Positions 45,965 to 56,156 of a stretch of 64,000 nt of DNA are shown here, piece after piece. Below the pieces are notes generated by a model, which was given only the letters and a program-made list of their open reading frames with translations, was not told the origin of the DNA and did no database searches. This DNA comes from Paenibacillus profundus (lineage in GTDB: Bacteria; Bacillota; Bacilli; Paenibacillales; Paenibacillaceae), in assembly GCF_021369635.1 (NCBI RefSeq), contig NZ_JAJNBZ010000004.1, positions 62,001-126,000 on the forward strand. Reading direction: 5' to 3'. A program made the position numbers and the translations under genes. Position 1 is the first letter of the stretch. Every line of letters begins with the position of its first letter.

Positions 45965-47008
45965 ATGCAAGAGCGACAGCCCGAACCGGGGGGATTGACC
46001 GGGCGGCGCAAGACAGAGCATGTTCGCATCTGTTTGGAGGAGCCGGTGAACGGTATTGGCATTACAACGGGACTGGAACGATACCGCTTTGTGCATCAGG
46101 CGCTCCCGGACATCGACTATCGCGACATTGATCTTGCTACCGCTTGGTTGGGCAAGCCGGTGCGGACGCCGCTCTTGATCAGCTCGATGACGGGAGGCAG
46201 CAGCCATACGGCGTCGATTAATCGTCGCTTGGCTGTCGTGGCGGAAGCGCGCGGCTGGGCGATGGGCGTCGGCTCAGTGAGGGCGGCGGTAGAGAATCCA
46301 GGCGTCGCGGACACGTTCCAGATGCGCGATTTGGCGCCGACGATTCCTATGTTCGCGAACTTGGGCGCGGTGCAGTTAAATATGGGCATGGGGGCGGATG
46401 AATGCCGCCGTGCAGTGGAACTGGTGCAGGCAGACGGACTCATTTTGCATCTCAATGCGCTGCAGGAGGTGTTTCAGCCGGAAGGCGACTTGAACTTTGC
46501 CGGGCTGCTTCACCGTATCGAGGAAGTGTGCCGCGCATTGGAAGTGCCCGTCGGCGTGAAAGAAGTCGGCTGGGGGATAGCGGCGGACACGGCCAAGCAG
46601 TTGGCCGAGGTGGGCGTCGCCTTCATCGACGTCGCCGGAGCGGGAGGGACCTCCTGGAGTCAAGTCGAGAAGATGCGGCTCCCGGATCCGATTCGCCGGC
46701 AAGCTGCCGAGGCCTTTGCCGATTGGGGGATTCCTACGGCAGAGAGCGTGCGGCAGGTGCGCGCTGCGTTGCCTGACCACATGGTGGTGGCCAGCGGCGG
46801 GCTCCGCACTGGCGTCGATGCGGCCAAGGCGCTCGCTCTGGGTGCGAACGCAGCTGGCTTCGGACGCTCCTTGCTTGCGGCGGCGGCCGATTCGGAAACA
46901 GCGGTGGACGCGGTGCTGGCACAGGTGGAGACGGAGCTGCGCATCGCGATGTTCGGCATTGGGGCGCGAACGATCGAGCAGTTGCGAATGACTGAACGAC
47001 TAGTCTAA
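45965..47008 (+). CDS. fni: Type 2 isopentenyl-diphosphate isomerase
   Basis: FMN and NADPH-dependent isomerase interconverting IPP and DMAPP, 347 residues, the normal length. I start at ATG 45965 after AGGGGGTACC; the ATG at 45911 would put the preceding hairpin in coding sequence. The family marks are [60 protein letters not shown] and the FMN phosphate region [21 protein letters not shown] terminator follows. Confidence 0.94.
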   Translation: MQERQPEPGGLTGRRKTEHVRICLEEPVNGIGITTGLERYRFVHQALPDIDYRDIDLATAWLGKPVRTPLLISSMTGGSSHTASINRRLAVVAEARGWAMGVGSVRAAVENPGVADTFQMRDLAPTIPMFANLGAVQLNMGMGADECRRAVELVQADGLILHLNALQEVFQPEGDLNFAGLLHRIEEVCRALEVPVGVKEVGWGIAADTAKQLAEVGVAFIDVAGAGGTSWSQVEKMRLPDPIRRQAAEAFADWGIPTAESVRQVRAALPDHMVVASGGLRTGVDAAKALALGANAAGFGRSLLAAAADSETAVDAVLAQVETELRIAMFGIGARTIEQLRMTERLV

Positions 47009-47374
47009 TAAGTGATCATCCTGTTACAATGGGATAAACTAGAAATGGCCGCAGCCTGATAACTGTGGCCTGTTTCTTGCAAATATCAACCTGGAATAGT
47101 CATGAAAAACAGAAACTTTTCACGGAAATCGACGCTTTTTGTTCATAAAATCCCCACTTTTCACGGTTTTTTACCTTCATATCTTGAAAATGTGTTTGAA
47201 AACATCATTTTTGGTAAATAAAACCTGTACCCATACTATGGAAAATCCTTTATATTATGATCGGAATCACATTCAAACGTTCGGATTTCATGATAATAAG
47301 TGCGTAAATAGTGGACATCGAACGGGAGAGCGTCGATAAATATTATAATGAGTGAAAAGGAAGGGTTGAATGGG
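47009..47374. other. fni-UPF0397 gap
   Basis: About 365 bases, AT-rich. After the fni terminator there are two copies of ACTTTTCACGG (47114 and 47155). A T-rich run follows. Neither a purine, preQ1, TPP nor cobalamin aptamer was found, so control of the ECF genes is not visible. Confidence 0.4.
47041..47078 (+). terminator. Intrinsic terminator after fni
   Basis: AGAAA-GGCCGCAG / CTGTGGCC-TTTCT with one G-T pair, then a short T-rich tail. Confidence 0.7.
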
Positions 47375-47938
47375 ATGAAACAATCGATTTTCAACTTTGA
47401 TACCAAAACGGTAGTCGCTATCGGTATTGGAGCTGCTCTGTACGGCTTGCTCAGCACGATTACGATACCGTTAGTTCCTCAGACGGGATTGCGCCCGGCC
47501 ATTGCCATTCTTACTATTTTCGGCGCGCTGTTTGGTCCTGTCGTTGGCTTTTTAAGCGGAGCGATCGGCCATATCATTACCGATTTAACATGGGGTGGCG
47601 GCACGATTTGGTGGTCTTGGGTGCTCGGTTCTGCGATTTCCGGTTTAGGAATGGGGCTCGTGTATGCAAGCAGCTCTTTTAACGTAAATGAAGGTCGTTC
47701 CACGAAAGGCAATATCGTTACACTAGCTATTTCCGGATCGGTTGCTTTGGCAGTCGGCTACGGGATTTCCAGTATTCTTGATGTCTATTTGTTTGGCGAG
47801 GCGCCGGACAAAATGTGGGTGCAATTTTATGCGTCCGCCATTGCCAACATTGCCGTACATTTGATTCTCGGTGTGTCAGCTGTGCTTGGATTACTTAAAT
47901 TGAACCGTCGCAACTCGAATTTGCGCGTACTTAAATAG
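47375..47938 (+). CDS. ECF transporter S-component, UPF0397 family
   Basis: Substrate-binding membrane subunit of an energy-coupling-factor importer, 187 residues from ATG 47375 (SD AAGGAAGGG; an in-frame ATG at 47348 has none). The UPF0397 pattern is clear: [56 protein letters not shown], five to six helices. The family's substrate is not established to my knowledge. The ATPase follows 40 bases later and the T-component overlaps that, so it is a complete dedicated ECF system, separate from ykoFEDC in this same window. Confidence 0.9.
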   Translation: MKQSIFNFDTKTVVAIGIGAALYGLLSTITIPLVPQTGLRPAIAILTIFGALFGPVVGFLSGAIGHIITDLTWGGGTIWWSWVLGSAISGLGMGLVYASSSFNVNEGRSTKGNIVTLAISGSVALAVGYGISSILDVYLFGEAPDKMWVQFYASAIANIAVHLILGVSAVLGLLKLNRRNSNLRVLK

Positions 47939-47978
47939 GTTGCTAGATTGCAGCATGATGACAGGAGCTATTGAATCT

Positions 47979-49691
47979 ATGAAGGAACCGCTTATCTCGT
48001 TTCGAGATTTTAGCTTTCAATACCGCAGCTTGTCTGAGCCGACATTGAAACAAATTAATCTGGACATTTATCCAGGTGAGAAAATACTCATTGCCGGGCC
48101 AAGCGGCTCGGGCAAATCTACGTTGGCCCATTGTATCAATGGGCTGATTCCTTTTACTTACAGCGGCACGTTGTCCGGAGAATACTCCCTTAGAGGGCAG
48201 CGTCCGGCCGACCTCAGCATTTTTGAAATCAGCCGCAGCGTCGGCACAATATTGCAGGATCAGGATGGTCAATTCATCGGCTTGTCCGTCGGCGAAGATG
48301 TTGCCTTTGCCTTCGAGAACGACTGCATGGCACCGGCGGACATGAAGCCGAAGGTGACGCATGCGCTCGATATTGTTGACATGCTGCCGCTTCACGATCA
48401 GAGCCCGCACGAATTATCGGGCGGACAGAAGCAGCGGGTGTCGCTGGCGGGCGTGCTGTCGATGGAGGCGGATATTTTGCTGTTTGACGAGCCGCTTGCC
48501 AATTTGGATCCAGCCAGCGGCAAGCATGCGATGGAGCTGATGGAGGAGATTCACCGTCAGACCGAGAAGACCATCATCATTATCGAACATCGCGTCGAGG
48601 ATGTGCTGGAGCAGCCTGTCGACCGTGTCGTCATTATGGCAGAGGGAAGAATCGTTAAGGTGGGAACACCGGATGAAATTCTATCCTCCAGCATCATGCG
48701 CGAGCACGGATTGCGGGAACCGCTTTACGTCTCTGCGTTGAAATATGCCGGCTGCGACTTGCTGCCGAAGGACAAGCCGTCCTCCTTGGCGCAGGTGAGC
48801 GCCAGCCCTGTTGTTAAGGAACGTCTGGCTGTGTGGGCGGACAGCGCTGAACCCGCATCAAAGTCTGCTCCTCATCCTCCGCTCATCGAAATGGAGGATG
48901 TCCGCTTCTCCTATGATGGGGAACGGGAAATCATCCGCGGCGTTTCCCTTGCGATAGGCATAGGGGAACGCGTTGCGCTGCTTGGCAACAACGGCGCAGG
49001 CAAATCGACGCTGTCCCATCTGCTGACCGGTATCGCGAAGCCGAATGCCGGAGTCATCCGGCTGCAAGGAGAGCCGATCAATTCTTGGTCAATTCGCCGC
49101 CGCGGTGAACATATCGGTTATGTGATGCAAAATCCGAATCATATGATTACGCAGCCGATGATCTGGGACGAAGTCGCCCTTGGCCTGCGCGTGCGCGGCT
49201 TATCGGAAGATGAAGTGAAGACGCGGGTGGAAGAGACGCTGCGCATCTGCGGCTTGTACGGGTATCGGGAATGGCCGGTATCTGCGCTCAGCTACGGTCA
49301 GAAGAAACGGGTGACGATAGCTTCCATCTTAGTTATGGAGCCGAAGCTGATGATTTTGGATGAGCCGACAGCTGGACAGGACTATAAGCATTATACCGAA
49401 TTCATGAGCTTCATCTCGCACTTGGCCGACAGCGGCATGTCGTTTCTTTTTATTACGCATGATATGCATTTGGCGCTTGAATATACGGAACGGGCCGCGG
49501 TTCTGTGCAACGGGGAACTGATTGCGGTAGGCGATACCGCGCATGTGTTGACGGATACAGACGCAATCGCGCAGGCGAATTTGAAAGAAACGTCGTTGGG
49601 CGCTCTGTCGCGTTTAACCGGTGTCTCCGCACCGGAAGCGTTCGTGCGTCATTTTATCGTGCAGGAGAAGAAGGTGAATCATCATGAGTAA
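47979..49691 (+). CDS. ECF transporter tandem ATPase
   Basis: Two ABC ATPase domains fused, about 570 residues. First: Walker A GPSGSGKSTL (about 40), signature LSGGQKQRVSLAGVL, Walker B ILLFDEPLANLD. Second: GNNGAGKSTLSHLLTG (about 332), signature LSYGQKKRVTIASIL, Walker B LMILDEPTAGQD. The start is uncertain: ATG 47979 has AGGAG at 11 bases; ATG 47955/47958 and TTG 47940 lack SDs. The 3' end overlaps the T-component gene by eight bases. Confidence 0.93.
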   Translation: MKEPLISFRDFSFQYRSLSEPTLKQINLDIYPGEKILIAGPSGSGKSTLAHCINGLIPFTYSGTLSGEYSLRGQRPADLSIFEISRSVGTILQDQDGQFIGLSVGEDVAFAFENDCMAPADMKPKVTHALDIVDMLPLHDQSPHELSGGQKQRVSLAGVLSMEADILLFDEPLANLDPASGKHAMELMEEIHRQTEKTIIIIEHRVEDVLEQPVDRVVIMAEGRIVKVGTPDEILSSSIMREHGLREPLYVSALKYAGCDLLPKDKPSSLAQVSASPVVKERLAVWADSAEPASKSAPHPPLIEMEDVRFSYDGEREIIRGVSLAIGIGERVALLGNNGAGKSTLSHLLTGIAKPNAGVIRLQGEPINSWSIRRRGEHIGYVMQNPNHMITQPMIWDEVALGLRVRGLSEDEVKTRVEETLRICGLYGYREWPVSALSYGQKKRVTIASILVMEPKLMILDEPTAGQDYKHYTEFMSFISHLADSGMSFLFITHDMHLALEYTERAAVLCNGELIAVGDTAHVLTDTDAIAQANLKETSLGALSRLTGVSAPEAFVRHFIVQEKKVNHHE

Positions 49692-50511
49692 GGCTGGAAT
49701 GCTCTATATCGACAGTGACACCTTGTTCCACCGCATGGACGGAGCGGCCAAGCTTATCGTCTTGGCTGTCTGGACCGTCGTCGTCTTTTTATTTCAGGAT
49801 ATTCGTATCTTTGTCCCGCTTTTTCTGATCGGGATCATCATGTTGCTGTCCGCCAAGCTGCCATGGAAGCGAATCCGTCTCCTCGTTTGGCTCATGATCG
49901 TATTCAATATCTTTAACTCTCTGTTTACGCTTGCCATTACACCGGCCTATGGAAGTGAAGTGTCGGGCTCGACGACGGTCATATTGGATTTGGGATACAA
50001 TGTGCTTACGCTTGAAACGGTAGTTTACGTACTGACCTTATCCATGAAATATATGTCGCTTATGCCGATTACCGTATTGTTTATTTATACGACGCATCCA
50101 ACTCGTTTGGCCAGCAGCTTGAACCGGGTAGGGGTTCCGTATAAGGTGGCTTACGCGTTCAGCATCGCGTTCCGCTACATTCCAGATATGCAGGCGGAAT
50201 TTCGCAACATCTCGAACGCTATGCAAGCACGGGGGCTGGGCTTCGGCAAAGGCGAAGGGACGCTGAGCCAAAGGCTCAAGCATTTCGTCTCGATTGCCAT
50301 TCCGCTTGTCCAATCCTCGCTTCACAGGATTGAGACGATCTCGAATGCGATGGATTTGCGCGGCTTCGGCAAGCATTCCAAGCGGACGTGGTATTCTGCG
50401 ACGGTATGGCACCGCGAGGATTATATCGTCATCGTCACGAGTCTCATCGTGCTTATTGCAGCGATAGCTTGGCGAGTACAGGGCTACGGAACGTTCTGGT
50501 ATCCATATTGA
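49684..50511 (+). CDS. ECF transporter T-component
   Basis: Coupling membrane protein, 275 residues, EcfT/CbiQ family, with both coupling motifs intact: AMQARGLGFGKGEG (about 178-191) and AMDLRGFGKHSKR (about 222-234). It begins inside the end of the ATPase gene. A terminator follows directly. Confidence 0.94.
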   Translation: MSKAGMLYIDSDTLFHRMDGAAKLIVLAVWTVVVFLFQDIRIFVPLFLIGIIMLLSAKLPWKRIRLLVWLMIVFNIFNSLFTLAITPAYGSEVSGSTTVILDLGYNVLTLETVVYVLTLSMKYMSLMPITVLFIYTTHPTRLASSLNRVGVPYKVAYAFSIAFRYIPDMQAEFRNISNAMQARGLGFGKGEGTLSQRLKHFVSIAIPLVQSSLHRIETISNAMDLRGFGKHSKRTWYSATVWHREDYIVIVTSLIVLIAAIAWRVQGYGTFWYPY

Positions 50512-51188
50512 ATAATGAATCGGGTTCTCCAAGAGGAGGCCCGATTTTTTGATCCAAAAGATAATGTCCACGTATCTTACAACATCCTTCGTGTTCACTG
50601 CCCCCTGTTCCGCTCATCCCTTTCGCCCACTCTCCCCATTTCTCAGTATTGCAATGAATGGCTCGGCGCGCAGTGATCGATCCGTGCATGTTATGAACGG
50701 ACTAGCGAGCTGCCGTGATTGGTTCAGATACGCAACAGCTCGGCAGCTGAAGTAATAGTTTATTGGAGCGATTTGAATGAGATGGTTCTGAGGAACAGGG
50801 TGTGGAAAATAGATTAATGATAGGAGGTAGAAAGGATTCCGTGAATGGTAAGAAGACTCTGAGCGCTTTGCTTAAACTTATCTGTCTCAAACGGTGATTC
50901 GATATGGTTCACATTATTCTGAATAGTTGGGAGAGTGAACAAAAGGGCTTTTGAAGGCAATCTTCTTTACGGAGAAAGAGCAGGCACGTAACGCTAGTTG
51001 CAGCAAGCCGTGTGTTGAGGGATACACTCGTAATGAACCGCCTGAATCAGTCGTTTTTTGTCACAAATTAACAAAAATTTCATATCAGCTTAATACTCTC
51101 TTACCAGAGGAAAGTTATGGTAGATGAGGGTGGTGAATGACATGCCATCACATTATGAACGTTACCGTTAGAAGGGGAGAATCGTAAC
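50512..51188. other. Gene-poor gap before the UgpB-like operon
   Basis: About 675 bases. After the ECF terminator, most shows no coding signal. AGGAGGT at 50822 precedes a tiny frame (GTG 50841, MNGKKTLSALLKLICLKR, 18 residues). At 51142 a nine-codon frame (MPSHYERYR, then TAG) ends where the next gene's SD begins. Either might be leader peptides; neither is supported further. Confidence 0.35.
50519..50550 (+). terminator. Intrinsic terminator after the second ECF operon
   Basis: ATCGGG-TTCTCC-aaga-GGAGG-CCCGAT followed by six T residues, seven bases past the stop. Confidence 0.88.
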
Positions 51189-52565
51189 ATGCAAATGCAA
51201 GCAAAGTGGATGCTGCTCCTGCTGCTCTGCTTCACGATGTTGGTCGGATGCGGACAGTCGGGAAGCTCGAACGCAGGGCAGGCTGCCGATAAGGCGGCAG
51301 GGCAAGGAATCAGCGGCGCAGAGCCATCTGGCGACAAGAAGCCGAACGGTGGCGAAGAGAACATTGAGCTGACGTTCTACTATCCGATTGCCGTAGGCGG
51401 ACCGCTAACGTCAGTGGTTGAGAACATGACGAAGAAATTTACGGAGAAGCACCCGAACATTACGGTCAAGCCAGTGTATACGGGCAGCTACGCGGACACG
51501 ACGACGAAGATTCAAGCCGGCATTCAAGCGCAGCAGCCGCCGGATGTAGCCGTGATGCTGTCCACGGAATTGTTCAGCATGCTTGACACGAATGCGATAC
51601 TTCCGCTCGATGATTTCATTGCGAAGGAAAGCGGAGACGTGCTGCAAGATTTCTATCCGGCTTTTCTTGCGAACTCGCAAGTGGAGGGAAAGACGTATAG
51701 CATTCCTTTCCAACGCAGCACGATCGTGCTTTATTATAACAAGGATGTCTTCAAGGAGGCCGATCTGGATCCAGAGCAACCGCCGAAAACGTGGGCGGAT
51801 CTTGTCGAAGTTGCAGCGAAGGTAAAGAAAGCAGGGCGCCATGGCATCGAGGTTCCGGGCTCCGGCTTTGCTTATTGGATGTTCCAGCAGTTTGCTTTAC
51901 AGAACATGAGCGACCCGAAGCAGAACTTGATGACGCAGGATGGCAAAAAAGTATTTTTTGATACACCGGAAAATATTGAAGCGCTGCAATTCTGGCATGA
52001 CCTGTCTCTCAAGCATAAGGTAATGCCGGATGGCGTCATTGAGTGGGCCACCGTTCCGACTGATTTCCTGGAGCAGAGGACGGCGATGATGATTCATACG
52101 ACCGGCAACCTGACCAATATTAAAAATAACGCCAAGTTCGATTTCGGCGTCGCTTTTCTGCCGATGAGCAAGCAGTATGGATCTCCGACAGGCGGAGGAA
52201 ATTTGTACATATTTAAAGATATTGATCCGAAGAAGCAAGTGGCTGCATGGGAATTCATCAAGTTCATGACCGAGCCGGAGCAGGCGGCACAATGGAGTAT
52301 TGATACGGGATATGTTGCAGTACGGAAATCAGCTTATGAGACGGACGTCATGAAGACCTATGCGGCAGATTTTCCGCAATCGGTTGTCGCGCGCGACCAG
52401 TTGGAACATGCATATGCGGAATTGTCTACACATAACAACGGCAAAGTGTCCAAAGCGCTGACCGATCAGGTGCAGGCTGTCCTGACTGGAACGACCGACG
52501 CCGCGACCGCATTGAAGAAGGCGCAAGAAGAAGCGGAGCGTGCGCTCAAGCCGTTCAATAAATAA
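51189..52565 (+). CDS. ABC transporter binding lipoprotein, UgpB-like
   Basis: Extracellular solute receptor, 458 residues, signal peptide MQMQAKWMLLLLLCFTMLVG with lipobox LVGC (Cys21), then a Gly/Ser/Lys linker and a CUT1-type binding fold. TFYYPIAVGGPLTSVVENMT, PDVAVMLSTELFSMLD and GGGNLYIFKD resemble UgpB (glycerol-3-phosphate or glycerophosphodiester receptor), though other sugars are possible. SD AGAAGGGGAGA. Two permease genes follow at 26 and 19 bases. No ATPase is encoded, so a shared UgpC/MsmX ATPase is implied. Confidence 0.9.
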   Translation: MQMQAKWMLLLLLCFTMLVGCGQSGSSNAGQAADKAAGQGISGAEPSGDKKPNGGEENIELTFYYPIAVGGPLTSVVENMTKKFTEKHPNITVKPVYTGSYADTTTKIQAGIQAQQPPDVAVMLSTELFSMLDTNAILPLDDFIAKESGDVLQDFYPAFLANSQVEGKTYSIPFQRSTIVLYYNKDVFKEADLDPEQPPKTWADLVEVAAKVKKAGRHGIEVPGSGFAYWMFQQFALQNMSDPKQNLMTQDGKKVFFDTPENIEALQFWHDLSLKHKVMPDGVIEWATVPTDFLEQRTAMMIHTTGNLTNIKNNAKFDFGVAFLPMSKQYGSPTGGGNLYIFKDIDPKKQVAAWEFIKFMTEPEQAAQWSIDTGYVAVRKSAYETDVMKTYAADFPQSVVARDQLEHAYAELSTHNNGKVSKALTDQVQAVLTGTTDAATALKKAQEEAERALKPFNK

Positions 52566-52591
52566 CAATGTGTCCACACAAGGAGGACTAG

Positions 52592-53488
52592 ATGCGGATG
52601 AGCGTCACATGGAAAGAACGGCTCGCGCGCAACGGATTAGCTTGGGCCTTGCTGCTGCCATCCTTGTTATTTCTAATTTTGTTTACATATTATCCGATGC
52701 TGAAGACGGCGTGGCTAAGTCTGTTTCAAGCGGACTTGGCCGTGCCGGAGCCGGTCTTTAACGGAGCGGACAATTATGCGTTCCTATTTTCCGACCCGGT
52801 GTTCCAGAAGGTGTTCAGCAACAACTTGTGGTTTGCTGTCGGCACGGTGCCGACGTCTATGATCTTGGCATTTCTGATGGCGCTCTTCGCGGACAAAGCG
52901 ATGGCGGGCAAGACGTTCTCCCGCGTTGCCTTCTTCTATCCGAATATGGTTCCGATGATAGCGGTGGCTAACATTTGGTTGTTTATTTATACCCCGCAGT
53001 ACGGGCTGCTGGCGCAGTTGGCGCAATGGGTAGGGCGTGCGGATATGAATCTGCTCGGTCATCCAGATACGGTAATGGGAGCTATGATCGTGATGATGAT
53101 CTGGAAGGAAGCCGGCTATTTCATGATTTTTTATTTGGCTGGTCTTCAGAACATTCCGAAGGACTTGTATGAGTCCGCTTCTATGGATGGCGTTGGCGCA
53201 TGGAAGGTGACTACACGAATTACGATACCGTTGACGATGCCGACAACCCTGTTTGTGGGGGTCGTCGCGTTAACGAACGCTTTCAAGCTGGTCGACCATT
53301 TGTGGATAATGACAAAAGGCGGGCCAGATAATGCGAGCAATCTGCTGCTCTATCATATTTACGACACGGCCTTCAGCTTCTACGACCAAGGGATGGCAGC
53401 GGCGATGACGGTCGTTATGATTGCGGTGTTGCTTATTTTGTCTTCCCTTCAATTTTTCGGCTGGGATCGCAAAATTCATTATCAATAG
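52592..53488 (+). CDS. ABC transporter permease, UgpA-like
   Basis: First membrane subunit, 298 residues, with six helices; ARNGLAWALLLPSLLFLILF opens helix 1. The EAA loop is ESASMDGVGAWKVTTRITIP (about 190-209). AAGGAGG is close before ATG 52592; ATG 52598 two codons later is also possible. Co-transcribed with the binding-protein gene. Confidence 0.92.
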   Translation: MRMSVTWKERLARNGLAWALLLPSLLFLILFTYYPMLKTAWLSLFQADLAVPEPVFNGADNYAFLFSDPVFQKVFSNNLWFAVGTVPTSMILAFLMALFADKAMAGKTFSRVAFFYPNMVPMIAVANIWLFIYTPQYGLLAQLAQWVGRADMNLLGHPDTVMGAMIVMMIWKEAGYFMIFYLAGLQNIPKDLYESASMDGVGAWKVTTRITIPLTMPTTLFVGVVALTNAFKLVDHLWIMTKGGPDNASNLLLYHIYDTAFSFYDQGMAAAMTVVMIAVLLILSSLQFFGWDRKIHYQ

Positions 53489-53507
53489 AGGGGGGCTCCG
53501 AGGCTTT

Positions 53508-54428
53508 ATGGGGAAATCGGATGAATTGGACAGAGCGGACGCGGTCAAATTCAGCCTAGACCGTCATTCCGGGATTGGCGCACGAACGGACCGTGAGCTG
53601 CGATTCGGACGTCTGAAGCAACGCGCCGCACGCGGGATATGGCATTTGGCTATGCTGGCCGTCGGCGTCGTCTGGCTCATTCCGTTTGTCTGGGTCATCT
53701 GGACCGCGTTCCGCCCGAAAGACGCAGGGATGAATTCATTCTTGACGTGGCAATGGACTTTCGAACATTTTGCCCGTGTATGGGAAGGGGCGCCGTTCGC
53801 TCAGTATTATTTGAACACGCTGACGATAGCTGGCGGGGTGCTCGCCGTTCAACTATTTAGCTTGACGCTGGCTGCCTACGCCTTTGCGCGTCTGCGCTTC
53901 TTTGGCCGTGATGTCGTGTTCATGCTGTTTCTGGTGCAGATTATGGTGCCGGCAGACGTGCTTATTTTTTCTAACTATCATGTATTAAAAGAATTCGGCT
54001 TGCTCGATACGAAGCTTGGGATTATGCTGCCTTACTTTGCATCGGCCTTCGGAATCTTTCTGTTGCGCCAAACGTTCAAGCAGATGCCGCTGGAGCTTGA
54101 AGAGGCGGCGATGGTCGAAGGATGCTCCCGGCTAGGTATTTTGTGGCGCATCTTCGTGCCGCTCTCGCTTCCGGTCTATATCTCATTCGCCGTCGTTTCG
54201 GTAAGCTATCAGTGGAACAACTTCCTCTGGCCGCTTATTGTGACGAACTCGGTGGAGAATCGCCCGCTTACGGTCGGCTTGGCCATGTTCGCCCAATCGT
54301 TCGAGACGGGCGCGCAGTGGGCGGAAGTGAGTGCGGCCACATTGCTCGTCGTCGCTCCGCTGCTCATCGGATTTCTGCTTTTTCAACGGAAATTTATTAA
54401 CAGCTTTATGCATTCCGGCATCAAGTAG
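53508..54428 (+). CDS. ABC transporter permease, UgpE-like
   Basis: Second membrane subunit, 306 residues. ATG 53508 follows GAGGGGGG; the frame is open upstream across the previous gene's end without an SD. A hydrophilic head of about 45 residues (rich in Arg/Asp) is longer than usual before helix 1 (LAMLAVGVVWLIPFVWVIW). The EAA loop is EAAMVEGCSRLGILWRIFVP (about 202-221). It closes the operon. Confidence 0.92.
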   Translation: MGKSDELDRADAVKFSLDRHSGIGARTDRELRFGRLKQRAARGIWHLAMLAVGVVWLIPFVWVIWTAFRPKDAGMNSFLTWQWTFEHFARVWEGAPFAQYYLNTLTIAGGVLAVQLFSLTLAAYAFARLRFFGRDVVFMLFLVQIMVPADVLIFSNYHVLKEFGLLDTKLGIMLPYFASAFGIFLLRQTFKQMPLELEEAAMVEGCSRLGILWRIFVPLSLPVYISFAVVSVSYQWNNFLWPLIVTNSVENRPLTVGLAMFAQSFETGAQWAEVSAATLLVVAPLLIGFLLFQRKFINSFMHSGIK

Positions 54429-54593
54429 CACGTAAAATATAAATAAAATGTGAAAGATGAAAGAAATTTATAAAATAGAATTAATGTTGTGAAATTTTAC
54501 CTTAGCAGGTTGGCCATTTTTTCAATAAAATGAAGTCTATATCTGCCGCCAAGGCATCATAGATATGATCGGAAGGGGTGCGTTACAGACAAC

Positions 54594-55970
54594 ATGCCAA
54601 CACAAGGAAAATCTCAACAACATTCGCAACAGAAGTCTTCCTGCCAATCGGGTTCCAAAAAGTCGGAACAATTTAGCTCCTCGGGATTTATATTGGCGGC
54701 TATCGGCAGTTCGGTCGGCTTGGGCAACATGTGGAAATTTCCGTATGTTACCGGCCAGAATGGCGGCGGAGCCTTTTTTCTCCTGTTCATAATATGTCTG
54801 CTCATTGTCGGCTTGCCGGTTCTGCTTGGGGAATTGGCCGTCGGGCGGGCAGGGCGCGGCGATGCGGTAACCTCATTCACGAAGCTTTCCAATAAGAAAG
54901 GCTGGGGCGCGCTCGGCTTCGTCGCCGTCTTGGCGGCGTTCCTCATCATGACCTACTACAGCACCATTGCAGGCTGGACGCTGCATTATGCGGTAGAATC
55001 CCTAACCGGCAATCTGTTCAACAATCCGAACTACGAACAGCAATTTACCGCTTTTACAGCCGGTATGTGGCCGATCATTTGGCAAATCGTCGTCATGGCG
55101 CTGTCTGGTTTCATTATTGCGCGGGGGATTTCCGGCGGAATTGAGAAGTTCAATAAAATCGTCATTCCGGGACTTTTGCTTATTTTGCTTATCATGCTCG
55201 TGCGTACGCTCACGTTGGACGGAGCTGCCGCAGGAATCAAATATTTCTTATATCCCGATTTCTCCGTGTTAACCTTTCAATCTGCGTTAGCGGCGCTCGG
55301 TCTCGCATTCTTTTCGCTATCGCTGGGTCTGGGAGCCATGCTGACGTATGGCGCTTATGTAGATAAGCGTCAGTCGCTGCCGCTCGCGACGTTGGCCGTT
55401 GGCGCTGGAGACTTGACGTATGCGTTGATCGCCGGCTTGATTATATTTCCGACGACGTTCACGTTCGGCATCGAGCCTAATTCCGGACCTGGACTCGTAT
55501 TCGTTACTTTGCCGGCTGCATTTGCGTCCATGCCTTACGGCAGCTTGTTCGGCGGGCTGTTCTTTATTCTTCTGGCTATCGCGGCGGTTACCTCGTGTCT
55601 GTCGCTGACAGAGGTTCCAGTCTCTTATTTGATTCGGCGGTTCGGATTCACCCGCGGCAAAGCGACAACCACTGTCGTGCTTGCCATGTATGTCATTGCG
55701 CTGCCGTGCACGCTTGCCGCTGGAGGAGCATGGAGCGATGTTAAGTTCGGCGGGCGTAATTTGTTCGATTGGCTCGACTTCATTACGTCGAACGTCATGC
55801 TGCCGCTTGGCGGCTTATTCGTTACGCTGTTGGTCGGTTACGTATGGAAAGATGCGGGCAGTGAAACGGGATTGCGATCGTCGGGGATGAAAATTTGGCT
55901 ATTCACGATGCGTATTGTCGCGCCTGTCTTAATTATTTTGATTTTCCTTTCATCTGTCGGCCTCGTATAA
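54594..55970 (+). CDS. Sodium-dependent transporter, NSS (SNF) family
   Basis: Sodium-coupled symporter of the neurotransmitter:sodium symporter family (LeuT-like), 458 residues. A Gln/Ser-rich 30-residue head precedes helix 1, which carries the unwound-site motif AAIGSSVGLGNMWKFPYVTG (about 36-55) and QNGGGAFF. About eleven helices follow, ending IILIFLSSVGLV. Bacterial members take up amino acids such as Leu, Tyr or Trp; the substrate is not predictable here. The SD (GGAAGGGG) is 13 bases away, farther than ideal. A terminator follows at once. Confidence 0.93.
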   Translation: MPTQGKSQQHSQQKSSCQSGSKKSEQFSSSGFILAAIGSSVGLGNMWKFPYVTGQNGGGAFFLLFIICLLIVGLPVLLGELAVGRAGRGDAVTSFTKLSNKKGWGALGFVAVLAAFLIMTYYSTIAGWTLHYAVESLTGNLFNNPNYEQQFTAFTAGMWPIIWQIVVMALSGFIIARGISGGIEKFNKIVIPGLLLILLIMLVRTLTLDGAAAGIKYFLYPDFSVLTFQSALAALGLAFFSLSLGLGAMLTYGAYVDKRQSLPLATLAVGAGDLTYALIAGLIIFPTTFTFGIEPNSGPGLVFVTLPAAFASMPYGSLFGGLFFILLAIAAVTSCLSLTEVPVSYLIRRFGFTRGKATTTVVLAMYVIALPCTLAAGGAWSDVKFGGRNLFDWLDFITSNVMLPLGGLFVTLLVGYVWKDAGSETGLRSSGMKIWLFTMRIVAPVLIILIFLSSVGLV

Positions 55971-55980
55971 CGTCGGCAAG

Positions 55981-56019
55981 AGAGCCTTTCTCCGTCTTAG
56001 GGGAGAGGCTTTTTTTTTA
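55981..56019 (+). terminator. Intrinsic terminator after the NSS symporter
   Basis: AGAGCCTTTCTCC / GGGGAGAGGCT with a short loop, followed by nine T residues. Confidence 0.9.
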
Positions 56020-56156
56020 TATTTCGAGAAAAAAATGCATTTTCATGCAACATATTTGCAAGTCGTCCCGTCTATGAGGTTGAAAAAGAAACAAATCCCG
56101 GGATGAGAAACACCACATTCAATAAAAAACGAACTGGAATGCAGGAGGAACTCGAT

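Noticed and set aside
47080-47374. Vitamin or purine riboswitch before the UPF0397 operon
   Set aside because: Conserved cores of TPP, cobalamin, FMN, preQ1 and purine aptamers were looked for and not seen.
51142-51171. Nine-codon leader peptide before the UgpB-like gene
   Set aside because: The frame ends at the next SD but has no regulatory codon bias or attenuator hairpin, so chance cannot be excluded.
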